Origin: Sipunculus nudus
Taxonomy: Eukaryota > Annelida > Sipuncula > Golfingiida > Sipunculidae
NCBI GenBank assembly: GCA_026874595.1
Contig: CM049316.1
Coordinates: forward strand, 58,909,676-58,973,675
Length of the DNA stretch: 64,000 nucleotides
Direction: 5' to 3'
Part shown: one piece after another, positions 24,356-35,090 of the stretch
How the letters are laid out: each line of letters begins with the position of its first letter
How positions within the stretch are numbered: position 1 is the first letter of the stretch
Made by a program: the position numbers and the translations under genes
The notes under the pieces: generated by a model
Databases searched by the model: none
What the model saw: the letters and a program-made list of their open reading frames with translations, nothing else
Told to the model about the DNA's origin: nothing

Positions 24356-24660
24356 ATAATAGTAGCGTTACAGATTTTGGTGATGTCGTACAGGTCTGCG
24401 TTCACATGCAAGAAATGGCCGTCAAAATTATAGTCGATAGCGGTAGCCTTGGCAAGCAGACAGAATCAAGGTTTCTCAGACCATTGAGACTCGGGGAAAT
24501 TTTGTTCATGGATTTTCCCAAGAAGTCGGTTTAAAAGAACCTTGTCTGTATGGAGGCCACATTAAAACCCTTGGTATCTACAAGGAAAGACTTGCCTTGA
24601 ATATTACCATGTATTTTCATGTGGCTTTGATAAAGGTCACAAACAGAATATTTTCATGCA
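24356..24660. other. Short complex island, candidate regulatory element
   Basis: Non-repetitive, GC-richer than its flanks, without an open frame. Confidence 0.3.
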
Positions 24661-24869
24661 GAAGAAGAGATATTTTAATGAAGAATTTTAATTCTTTATG
24701 GTAACTTGAAAATGCATACATATATATATTATTATACTCTTATCTCTGAGATACAAAGAATATATGAATTCATTCATTTATTCCTGATGTCAGTTAATTT
24801 AAATACTAAAATATTAGCCAACTGTGATATACAAGTGTAGATAAATGTGTATGCAATATTTCAGAAAAC

Positions 24870-25395
24870 TGAGTTGTAACATCTTTGAAATTCTTCTGGT
24901 CAGTATTCTCTGAAATACACAGAAATTTTCACAATGGGTCTCAGAAATACACTTAAATTCTCACATTGTATATCTAAGATAACAAGACATTCTCACATTT
25001 GTATCTCTTGAATACACAAAAATTCTCACATTGTATCTCCTAAATACTCGGAAATGTTCATATTGTATCTCTAAAATACACAGATATTCTCCCATTGTGT
25101 CTTTAAAATACACTTAAATTCTCATATTGTATTTCTTAAATACCCAAATACTCTCATATATGTATCTCTAAAATATTAAAAATTCTCATATTTAATCTCA
25201 GATACACCTTATAATACAGAAATGAATACTTTTTAACTCTGAAATGCACATAACTTTTCATTTTGTATCTCTAAAATACACAGGGAAAGTTTCATATAGT
25301 ATCGCTGAATAACAAATATGTAAAATATGTTATGTCACTGAAATACACAGACCAGCCTATATATAATATCTCTGTACAGTACATGTAAAAATAAA
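24870..25395. repeat. Degenerate tandem repeat of about 36-40 bp
   Basis: About 12 diverged copies of a unit containing TCTCTAAAATACACAGAAAT and TCTCATATTGTA. Copies vary in length and are much more diverged than the 42-bp array at 10997. Confidence 0.85.
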
Positions 25396-25545
25396 GGTAA
25401 TGTATGTGTGTATGCATATATATATATATGATAAATATTCTATAGCATCTATGGATATTCTATAAGGCACCTGTCCCTTATACCAATAAATTGATCAATT
25501 ACATCATTATTTTTATGATCATTTAAAATTGATGAGAGTATTTTT

Positions 25546-25860
25546 ACTGGTCCTGATTTCCGGTGAACTGTCTGGGCATGAGCAGACCTTGAGAAAGTAT
25601 ACTGTCAAGCAGACCTTGAAATTACTCCCTTACTACGGCAAGACGTGACCTGTAATTTGGTACAATTTATTCAGGTCAGATCAATTTGACGTTAATACCT
25701 GGCTATTACATGATTAGACTGCCGCACACACACATAGTGGAGCACAGCTGCCGGTGTGTTATTCTCATGTACGTAGTAGTAGTACACGTGTGCTATACAG
25801 ACTGTACAATGAGTCTTACTGGTAAAGACTAAATACAGTCCAGGGGTTTGGATTGTCAGC
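25546..25860. other. Complex island with a short internal repeat
   Basis: GAGCAGACCTTGAGA and AAGCAGACCTTGAAA are 30-odd bp apart. The rest is unique and balanced in composition. Candidate regulatory element; no coding frame. Confidence 0.3.
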
Positions 25861-26595
25861 TGACACACCTTAACATAAGTAATGCTGTTTGATGCAGTTT
25901 TGTGAAAATTTACGATTCATTATCCCAGAAAGTCTTTATTTTATTAATTAAATATAAAAAAAGTTATGCATATGTTTTATATACCAAGTTGAAGAGGAAA
26001 AGTGTATGTATGGTCTTGTCTACTTACGGCTGCCCACTGAAATTTAGGAATATTTTTATTTAGATAAACACATCCATTAAAGAAGTACATTGTACAATTT
26101 TCACTATCTATTTCACTAGAATATAAATTTTGATCCATTTCATTTGGTCAGTATAGATTTGATCTTTGTCTGTTATATCTGTGAAGATAAATAAATATCA
26201 AATGAAATTATGGCTGAGATAATATCTATTGACATACCAGCTGAAATTATCTTATTTAATGAATATTGTTAATTGAGTTTAGTTCATTATCAGGGCAAAT
26301 AGTTTAGATATATGTTGCTTAACTATTACAGATATCAGTCTTCAGTGATAGTGTAAAATTTCACATTACAAATATTGATCTTTAATGATAGTGTAGATAT
26401 ATGTTGGTTAATATTTATAAATATCAATTTTTAGGACCATGGACAATGGTCCATCATGCTTTGTAACAACTGACAAAATGGAGGTGTTATTTTCAGGACA
26501 GTAGTCCAGCATCAGTATACATGCAAATAGCCAGGTTTACTCCATTATGACCCTTAGTGAAAAAAAATAATACTTTTAAGTTGATTGTGTGATGT
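25861..26595. other. AT-rich sequence with a small hairpin
   Basis: GGACCAT (26434-26440) and ATGGTCC (26446-26452) form a perfect 7-bp stem with a 5-nt loop. No gene. Confidence 0.45.
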
Positions 26596-26995
26596 ACACT
26601 TGTCATTAGCTGCGAGATGTTAATCGACTGGAACGTCTTTCAAGAAGGTCACTCCGCTTCCTGCTACAGACAGCGGTGACCGCAACATTTATGGAGTTTA
26701 AAGGTTCCGTCTGTGCGGCTTCGATATATCATACATTAATTTTGTTTAGGGTATATGACATTCCCGCTGAAGGTCACCTTCATTGGCCAGACACCCTAGG
26801 AGATTTGTGGAACAGCCCTCATACATATTGTCCTACAAGTCTACAGTGCTGTGAATTCAGATGATTTTCTTTCCTATAAAAATACCCCCACAAGCTTAAG
26901 GATGCTAGGATAAAGCCTTGAATTATTCCTAGTCATGCTGTACAGATATAGACACACACATATATTGGTATATTTATAGTTTGGTATATTCTATT
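26596..26995. other. Complex island (26596-26870) then AT-rich sequence
   Basis: Non-repetitive GC-richer sequence with one 62-codon + frame (26676-26864) of no recognisable family. Confidence 0.3.
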
Positions 26996-27416
26996 TAGTA
27001 GGGGTGTAACAATTCAAAGAAAAAATTGACACATTGATTGCAAGCCCTTGATTTCATTGTTATCGATTATTATAACCTCTGAATCGATTCATTTCAATTT
27101 TTTTTGGCCTGTCTTCTGTGAACTCTCAAATTTGATGGAGCATTTTGTGATATTGGAGATCTTTATTGTGCATGTGCCCTCCATCTAAGCATTTGCTTGT
27201 TGACCACTCCACTTGCACAGAAACATTTATGCTTGTGACAAACAGAGGGGGAGCTATATTTTCCTTTTATTTGCTGAAATATACTAAAATCCTAATTGGT
27301 AAAATTACTTTTACCTTTTTAAAGTCTGAAATTTACTACTTAAGTAAGAATTGAATCCAGAATTGAATTGAAGGTAAAGAATGGATAATTGAATCAATTC
27401 TAAAGCCCTCACCATT
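26996..27416. mobile_element. Possible hAT-like MITE (about 420 bp)
   Basis: The left end GGGGTGTAACAATTCAAAG and the right end GAATCAATTCTAAAGCCCTC are imperfect inverted counterparts. The interior is rich in ATCGATT / GAATTGA words, a style seen in hAT-type MITEs with GGGGTGTAAC termini. No target-site duplication could be fixed. Confidence 0.35.
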
Positions 27417-27917
27417 TACAGGCCTCATATTTAGCCACAATTTGACATGCTTTTGATTACTTATTCAAAAGATAATACTACAATTTTACATGCTTTTAAT
27501 CACTTATTCAAAAGATATTACCACTAACAGGTCATGGATTTATTCTTTGAAAAAAAATAAGATATTTCCATCCACTATAACTGCATTTACATTTTAGTAT
27601 TCACAGTGCAGTGAATAGGAATCTCCAATTTAACATGTAAAGTTACCACATTGTCCATTGCCATACAGGTACTGCCATCTTCATACTGTAAACCATGCTG
27701 AATACAAACATGGTTTTAGATTCTATTCTGAAAATAATTCATTCAGACAGAGTCACTTTTCCTGTTGGCCTACTTTGAAGTATGAGAGATAACGTTGTGT
27801 CTATCAAGCTTACTTTCTTAATATTCATCTATCACGATGAGACACAATTTTAATTAGAATTGCACTCAATGGAACACATACCCTGAAGGCTAAATGTTAA
27901 CACTGGATCTACTTGAT
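27417..27917. other. Intron-like sequence upstream of the ataxin-1 exon
   Basis: AT-rich and without a gene. Two adjacent copies of TTTACATGCTTTTAATCACT-like sequence near 27445-27510 are a small duplication. Confidence 0.5.
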
Positions 27918-28034
27918 TGACCCTTGATGACCTCATTTGACCTTTTCCCACTTGATTGACCCATGTTGACCTCATTTGACCTTTCTCCACTAGATTGACC
28001 TTTGATGACCTCATCTGACCTCTTTCTCTTTTCT
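27918..28034. repeat. 39-bp tandem repeat (3 copies) of spaced TGACCT half-sites beside the splice acceptor
   Basis: Each 39-bp unit (starting 27918, 27957, 27996) carries three TGACCT/TGACCC hexamers at 10-bp intervals: TGACC(C/T)-N4-TGACCT-N4-TGACCT. The nine hexamers are followed directly by the pyrimidine tract and AG of the exon beginning at 28041. AGGTCA-N4-AGGTCA on the other strand is the DR4 arrangement recognised by some nuclear receptors. Whether it is functional or a simple satellite is open. Confidence 0.85.
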
Positions 28035-28040
28035 TTGCAG

Positions 28041-29629
28041 GAACGGATGGAAAGTCACTGCTCTGTTCAGAGTCTATGCCCTCATCAACACCCCCTAGTG
28101 ATGAATCCCTGAAGCTCTCTAAACACGACACAGATACAGCCTTGCTGTGGAAGCATGATTTGCAGCCCCATCTACCCAAGTCTGGTCTCGCACACAGGAC
28201 AGCACTAGGAAGCCTTCACAGTGCTGAGCTGAGTAGTGGCAAAGCCACGCCAGATCACTACAGCAGTTTTGGTGGGAAGCACATTACCGATCAAAATCAT
28301 AACATCCAAGTGGGCAAAGGAGGAGATGTGAGGGTGGAGGGGCGGATGAATACAGATGGGTTTGGTAGAAGTGCTATGACTGGAAGCAGAACTACTTCTG
28401 GGGATACGCTGGGCTGGATTGGTGATGTTACAGCTGGGCAGGCATCCCGCCCACACCCGCCTTCAGGCTCTGTACACAGCAGCTCGTCAAGTCATGATCC
28501 TCCTTTAATGCAGCCAGGCAGTGGGGGCAGTGGTTTGTTCCGCCCACCAGCACCCACAGAGCCCTCGCAACGTTTATATGGTGGCCAGCAGTACACACCT
28601 ATATACATCACCACGGCCTCGGGACTCTCACCGTATTCCCCATCTGTGTATGGGGCGCCCTCTAGTGGCCAGACTCCGCAGCTCTCATCTTTGACAGCAT
28701 ACGGTGCTTTTTATCAACATTATGCTGCGGCCCACGGGTATTCACATGCATTGTCCGGACATTTTCCTCACATTGAGTCATACTCTGCGGTGCTAGCCAA
28801 CATGGGAAGTCATGTGCAGCAGCATGCACAGTCACAACTACCTCGTTCCCCCTATTTACCTCAGTATAGTGCCCTCACGCCCACAAACTCTCCGGGACCC
28901 AACGTACCCCGACCTTTGACCCCAGGGCAGCATACATTACCAGTGCATCCGGTGTTAGACCCTCATCAGCGAGAAGTTAAGTCTCCGCGTATGGAAGCTT
29001 ATAGGTCAAGTCGTTTAAGTTCGCCTTCCAAGGATGTTCGGCATTCACACGGCCCTTTCGCTGGGGTACAGCATTCTATACCTCACAGGACTGGTATCCC
29101 AAGAGAGCCGCCCAAATTTGACTTAGGTGTCCGTGACATGGGTTCCAAGGGTGGGAGCAGTGGACAAGTTGGACGAGACCCCGCGACAAAACATAGGTAC
29201 ATACAGCGTGCTGCTGAGGGCAGCACCGACTCCTCAGGGTATAGTGAACATAGACAGTCCATGTCAAAATCAGAGGATATCCCTGTCAAACGGCACCGCG
29301 GGGGTTCATCCCCGGTGGCTTCCGGCCAACCACACCCTACATCATCATCAGCCATGCAAACTTCACAGACTCAGGCTCAGGCTGTTCTAGCAAGCAGCCA
29401 ACCGCCCAACCAACCGCACTACCCTCCACATTTCACCAAAGGCTCTATCATACAACTGGCCAATGGTGAGCTGAAACGAGTCGAGGACTTGCGGACAGAT
29501 GATTTTGTACAAAGTGCTGATATTAGTTCAGATCTGAAAATAGACTCCAGTACAGTAGTCAAAGTCGATGAAAGTCATGACCGAGGTGTGGCTGTGCTTG
29601 GCTTTTCAGTCGGGGAACATCGCATTCAG
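28041..29629 (+). CDS. ATXN1: Ataxin-1 orthologue, large coding exon (partial, first half of AXH domain)
   Basis: Ataxin-1 is a nuclear RNA- and protein-binding transcriptional co-repressor that works with Capicua through its AXH domain. Counting from the ATG at 28076, 518 codons reach the donor. Residues 1-230 are Ser/Pro/Gly/His-rich and probably disordered. Residues 172-245 (PIYITTASG ... ESYSAVLANMGS) match the conserved region just before the human polyglutamine tract; here only VQQHAQSQ follows, so there is no polyQ. VKRHR at 404-408 is a possible nuclear localisation signal. AXH starts at 453 (FTKGSIIQLANGEL) and is cut after GEHRIQ at 518, about half its usual length. Acceptor TTTCTTTGCAG ends at 28040; donor CAG|GTAGGT begins at 29630, phase 0. 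The frame is open back to the acceptor (TDGKSLLCSES) and the 28076 ATG has a weak context (T at -3, C at +4), so an upstream coding exon is likely. The remaining C-terminal exon was not found. Confidence 0.93.
28655..28670 (-). promoter_or_regulatory. Exonic CTCF-like motif
   Basis: GCGCCCTCTAGTGGCC is the reverse complement of GGCCACTAGAGGGCGC, an excellent fit to the bilaterian CTCF core CCA(N)(N)AG(G/A)(G/T)GGC(G/A)(C/G). It encodes Ala-Pro-Ser-Ser-Gly in ataxin-1 (residues 194-198). Occupancy is unknown and a coding coincidence is possible. Confidence 0.45.
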
Positions 29630-30159
29630 GTAGGTACACTTTTTCATCTCCCATTCATTATGATTCAAGAATTCTTTAACAGCTGGAAATTGGTCCTTTC
29701 ACCAGCTTTGCCCAAATGCATACATGATATGTTTTCAGCTTCCAAGGTCCTTTGGGCATCCATCTGTTGTGAACTTGTTGCAGTCTTGCAGAGTTAATCG
29801 GTATCATGACTGACTGGCTCAAGCCCCTGAACCGATCAGGGCTGGTTGGATCTGATGTTTAACAACACAGGTAGCAAGAAATAGCTTGCATCTCAGAGTT
29901 TGCAAATAGTTTTGATAAGGTACTAGCACTTTTGTAACCCAGTGATCAATTACTACATCTAGAAGAAGAAAATATTTCAGATAAAAAATAATGTTTGACT
30001 TGGTGCAGCAAGATTTGTATACCTTTGAAATTTTTAATATTAAACACCAAAGAACTATCATGTAGAAATGTATAGAAAGATTTGAAAAATCATGAAATTG
30101 ATTGCCTGACAGTTTGGAAATGTTTTCACCAGTTGTCTCATGAGGAAATCACTGTGAAA
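29630..30159 (+). other. Intron downstream of the ataxin-1 exon, open for 55 codons
   Basis: The ataxin-1 frame stays open past the donor to a stop ending at 29797. The added residues do not continue AXH, so this is intron rather than exon. The rest is AT-rich with no gene. Confidence 0.7.
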
Positions 30160-30325
30160 GAGTCCTATATATAGTGCTTTCTGGAAGAAAGGGTCCTATA
30201 TTTAGTGCTTTCTGGACAAAATGGTCCTATATATAGTGCTTTCTGGAAGAAAAGGTCCTATATATACTGCTTTCTGGAAGAAAGGGTCCTATATATACTG
30301 CTTTATTGAAGAAAGGGTCCTCACG
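30160..30325. repeat. 31-bp tandem repeat (5 copies)
   Basis: GGTCCTATATATAGTGCTTT plus CTGGAAGAAA recurs with starts near 30162, 30192, 30223, 30255 and 30286. Confidence 0.92.
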
Positions 30326-33300
30326 CCCTAGGAATTTCTGGAAGTTTCATTTGATTCCCGGCTGTTACCTGAATAGCCTGGAATTTACATATTCATTTTG
30401 AAAATATTACCAAGGTAGCTTGCAAAGTTGTGGAATATACTTTTAGTGTTTTCACAACATCTGACAATGTTAAATGTACATAGGAGGATGAACAAAGCTT
30501 TACATTTCTTTACTTTCAATTACCCTACACAGAGACTTTAAATTCTAGGAAAAGGATTTCCCAATGTTTTTTCTTCACACCTTACCTGTGCTCAAATTTG
30601 CAAGGAATGTTGAGTAAAACATCACATATCTTTACCACACACGGAGATTTTCGCATTTCCTGGGACATTACAAGGACAAATATACCTGCGTTTCCTCAGT
30701 GTTAATTCAGGCATGGTTTTCAGCTATCTTGGCAGGAAAGTTGTGTTACTCATTTTGAGAATGATGAAAATACAGTATTTGCTGATTAAATCTCTAATAA
30801 CAGGAACATTATTGCAGATAATTGTTATTCCAGACAAATATGATTAAATTGATCCTACTCACTGCTTGTTTATAATTAGTTTCAATTTACTTAATATACA
30901 AAATCTAAAATTCACAATATAAACAATCACTTTGATAATAGAGCCCTTTAGTAATTTAATATATAATGTTTAATGATATATGTAATATAAAAAATTTGTA
31001 TTCAGTATGCCTTGGCATTAAGGTTTGCCAGAATTTGATAATTAACATATAGCCACACATGTAGACATGTCAATTAAGGTTTATCTTTTGAATGTTTTTT
31101 GTATTACATAAATATAAGTTTACACATCTTTGATGATCACTTCATTAGTGCTGTTCTTTGAAGCGCAAATGCTTCAACAGTTGCCTGCCTCAGTCCCAGG
31201 TGTACACAAGCATCAGCTGTAGGTTATATACATACATCTCATACCTGGGACTGGAGTGATTTATCAAAATATTATTATACAAATATGTTAATATCAGGGA
31301 CTAATGCCAGGAGGTAATGAGTTCAAAGCTCAACCGCAGAGTCTTGAGATTTTCACGGTCTACCCTAACCAGGGTGAGTGCTCTGCAAGCTTAATGGGAA
31401 GGCTGTACCCCACAGCTGTGTATCACTCACAAATGAGTTCATCTTTTTGAGGTTCCTCGTTGTATTGACCCAGAAATGGGGATGGTAACACACCCAGGAC
31501 CTGTAGGTGCGGTAGACACCAAGCCTGGGTGACACCAGGATATAAAATAAAATGACTGGAAAAGAGTGCTACCACCCTGTCATGTAGTAGCAAACTGAAA
31601 GAAATGAAACTCTGCAGATTTATATACATACCCAGCTCAATCTAATGAGTCAGCAATAAAAAAATGGAGCCAGTTACCTCTACCAAAAAAAAATTTAAAA
31701 GAAAAAAAAATCTGCTTTCATTTACACCTAAAGTTAGACCAAAACCGATATTATGAAGCCATTCTAATTGGCAAATAATATGCAGTTGATACTGTTTACA
31801 GCCTGTCTGCCAAGTTTGTTGTCCACGTGTCAACCAGCACAGCTAATGTTAAATTTGTAAAATATACACATTAGGAAAAGGATGATTCTCAGTAAATAAA
31901 TGTAATATATTCTCTTGCCATACAACGCAATATGTTTCACTGTTTTATCGATTATCAGTTCTTAACCAATGGTTGATGTGACTATTTCTTTTGACACATT
32001 AAAAGCAAGTCCCAGTTCCACAGTTGCCCTTACTTTGCCTCAAAACTGCTTGATCTGAATATCATCTGAAAATGAATAAACCTTTTGCATCAATGATGTC
32101 TAGCAAATTTGGTGTGTTTTCAGCTGTCTGAAGCTTTTTTGGTTGTAAATTTTTCTTTTCAGGATGTAAAATATTTAAATTTAATATTGATTTAATTTTC
32201 AAAATATTTCCACTGGTTTAAACATTAAAGCCGTTATTACTCTGTTGAGTAAAAACAATTACATGCAGTTTGGTTCAGCATCTTTATCAGGCTGGGAATA
32301 AAGTGAACTGCCATATTTGTATATGAACTGTCAAAGAGAAATAAGTAGAGTCAGGTTTACATATTTCTCAATGAAGTCTTTTTTCATATTTTTGAGATTA
32401 TTTTTGTTTTCATCTTGAGTTTATTAATATAAAAGACAGAAAATAATCATGGACTATAGTAACCAAATGTTTTTGCTTCATAACGAAAGGTCAAATTATT
32501 TTTCAACGTGGTGTCTCTGAAGATTGAAGTAATGTTTTTGTTATGATCCAATTCAGATTCAGAGTAACAACACATAATGCAAGTGAGATTGATAAAGTCA
32601 ATGTGTCATATTGCAGCTATATTGCCCTTGATTTCATTGGAAGCTTCTATTTAAATTATCCTTTGTTAATTGGATGCTCCAAATAATCTCAAAAGTATCA
32701 AAGAATATCATGGTGGCTAAATTTTACTTCTTCACCAAATCATTGTCTGCTGCATTGTATTTTTTTGCAACTTTCTGTAGAAAATGATACTCTGGATACC
32801 TTAGAAAAATGAATCACCTTTTTTCACACAGGGTGATTCCTCTAAAGTTGAAGTGAATTGAAAAGTATTGATTCAGCCAATCACAATGGATGAAATATCT
32901 ATTCAGCCAATCATAAAGGACCTTCAGTTGTTACCTCTGAATAGCACTGCATTGATTGATTGTAACACTTCTGGAGGCACGGCATCATTGAGTGAAATAC
33001 ATGTGGCTGCATGGAAATAAAAAATCGATGCAGGCAGACATGTCAAGGTTCCTGACCTTGACATTGGTCAAGATTCTGACCTTGACATTGATCTAGTCAC
33101 ATGACCTGGTGACTCCATCCCATTGGTCAGCTGAGATGCCATTTATGTGCCCAGTGAGAAGATCATTTTATGGTAAGATATGATTCATACATCCAAGTAG
33201 GAGATATAGTGATATGAAACAAAATCAATATACTCAGCTTTTTATGCAAGTCATCAAGGGAACGGATTCCATCCCTCTGATTGGTACTAAAAAACTGAAA

Positions 33301-33850
33301 ACTTATGTATTATGACCATATTTTGAAAACTGACAACCTTAACACAGATCACTTGACATTATAATACATAGTCATCAGTGTCAGCATTTTCTAAGATAAT
33401 TTTGCTCTTTTTTCTCTTAATGAGATAAATGATGAGATTATATGAACTGAAATCTTGAGAATTAAGACCATTATGCTTGTAACAATCAGTTTAATAAGTG
33501 AGTAAATGTTCATAAATGAAATAATTTCTATTTCCTATGAATCCTTAACATCAGAAAGAAATGAATAAATTATTTATATATAATTGAGATTATTAAATAA
33601 TTTACCATTCATGGGGCTTTGTGATTATTATTTGGTCCTGGATTATGAATATAACAATAAACAGTGTGATCCACGGTAAGGCCATTACTCACTGTATAAA
33701 CAGTGAGTCAGATAAAAAATGTAATTTGTATAAACCCTCCGCCCCATACATTGGAGGTGAAATAACATCACAGGAACCTTGAAATACAGTAAGACAACTG
33801 CAGAACTAATAAATCTTTTTATAATTACTCAGGACCGTTCAGGTTTCTAT
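30326..33850. other. AT-rich intronic sequence, no gene seen
   Basis: About 3.5 kb without credible coding frames. Around 31300-31400 a GAGTTCAAAGCTCAA stretch may be a decayed tRNA-derived B box. At 33030-33110 short GACCTTGACATTG segments are duplicated. At 32870-32920 ATTCAGCCAATCA is repeated. Confidence 0.45.
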
Positions 33851-34925
33851 ATATTTAGCCATCCAGGTGCAGTGTGATAGTGTGAGACTATGAAGCGCCT
33901 AGAAGCATGTTTGCTAACATCACTTGTCCATCCCACCAGTAAAGAAACCTTGTTTTTATGGATGGAAGGGTGAAGGACCTTTGACTGTTGTTTCATCCTC
34001 AGCGGCTGTTTAAGGACTGCTCATTGAACTGTCTCATGTTGTAAGGCCCTGCCACAGAGCCAGGGCAGGGAGCACTTTGAAGGTTGGTTTTTTAGCCGCA
34101 AGTTGGCGATGATAAATGGATTACAGAAGGGAGCCATGATAGGAAACGCATGCCCTGTAAACAAGTGTGAAAACACCTTCACACAAAATACATTGCCATC
34201 TGCCTGTCGTCTGCTTTGAAAGTGGGATCATTATTTTACCATGGAAAAATGTATTAATCATTGGTCCCTGGCTTACGGTGTTAAAAACCAGACTGGCATC
34301 TGGTTATAAAGCTCTACTTCCCCTTGATAAACTTGTTCACCGGCATCGCATGGTACCTTACCGTGTTCTTTTTGGTCTAACAGGTAATTTGACTGGCCTA
34401 CAGGTAGATGTAAGTGGGTTTGGTTTGGAATCGGCCGTTTGGCCTTGCTTGCTGGTAGAGGGAAAGAACATTGTCCTGCCAAGTGCACTGCTGACATAGA
34501 GTTAACTCTTGTTATTCTATAAATTTTTTACCGTCAAAATGGAGAAAACAATGACCAGACTTTTCTGTAAGATCTCAGCCTGTGGGAGCTCATTCGGCAT
34601 ATTATGTGAGGGCAGATAACACAATATGGGTGTATTTAGACAAAACGGATTGCATGCAACCATCTGGCGATGATGGCTAGAAACTGTCTTCGGCGTTTTT
34701 AGATTGACTATGATTAGAGTGTATTGGATATAAGGTTTCACACAAGTCCTCGTGGGGAGTCGCAAGCGGAATAATACAGATGGAACTTGCTCTTTTAATC
34801 GTAGGATTTTTCGGCAGAACCATAATACCTGGCCACTATCATCCATCCCACCAACGTTGAAGTAAAGTTTGGAGAACAGACACTTTGTCAAGGTGGTACC
34901 AATTGTGCCTTCATGCTGTGTAAAG
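33851..34925. other. Long complex non-repetitive island, candidate regulatory element cluster
   Basis: About 1.1 kb, GC-richer and free of repeats. Frames of 110 codons (34167-34499 +) and 124 codons (34517-34891 -) lie side by side on opposite strands, with 74 codons antisense to the first. None resembles a known family and none is bounded by clear splice sites. Conserved non-coding DNA fits better than genes. Confidence 0.35.
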
Positions 34926-35090
34926 ATATTGAAAAGAAGAAAAACCGGAAATCCACTAAGTATATAATGCTAGTATTGGCAGACACATTGTGGAGATGGT
35001 AGCAATTATTTTTCCATGATAGAAAAGGACATTGAAATATAGAGAAACCAGAAATTCCTTACTTCCAGTGGTAGCATAAGTTTTCAGTAT

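Noticed and set aside
24723-25435. Promoter-like TATATA runs
   Set aside because: TA-rich words are ubiquitous in this AT-rich window and have no associated transcript evidence.
29076-29390. Additional frames inside the ataxin-1 exon on both strands
   Set aside because: Shadows of the real coding frame in GC-rich exon sequence.
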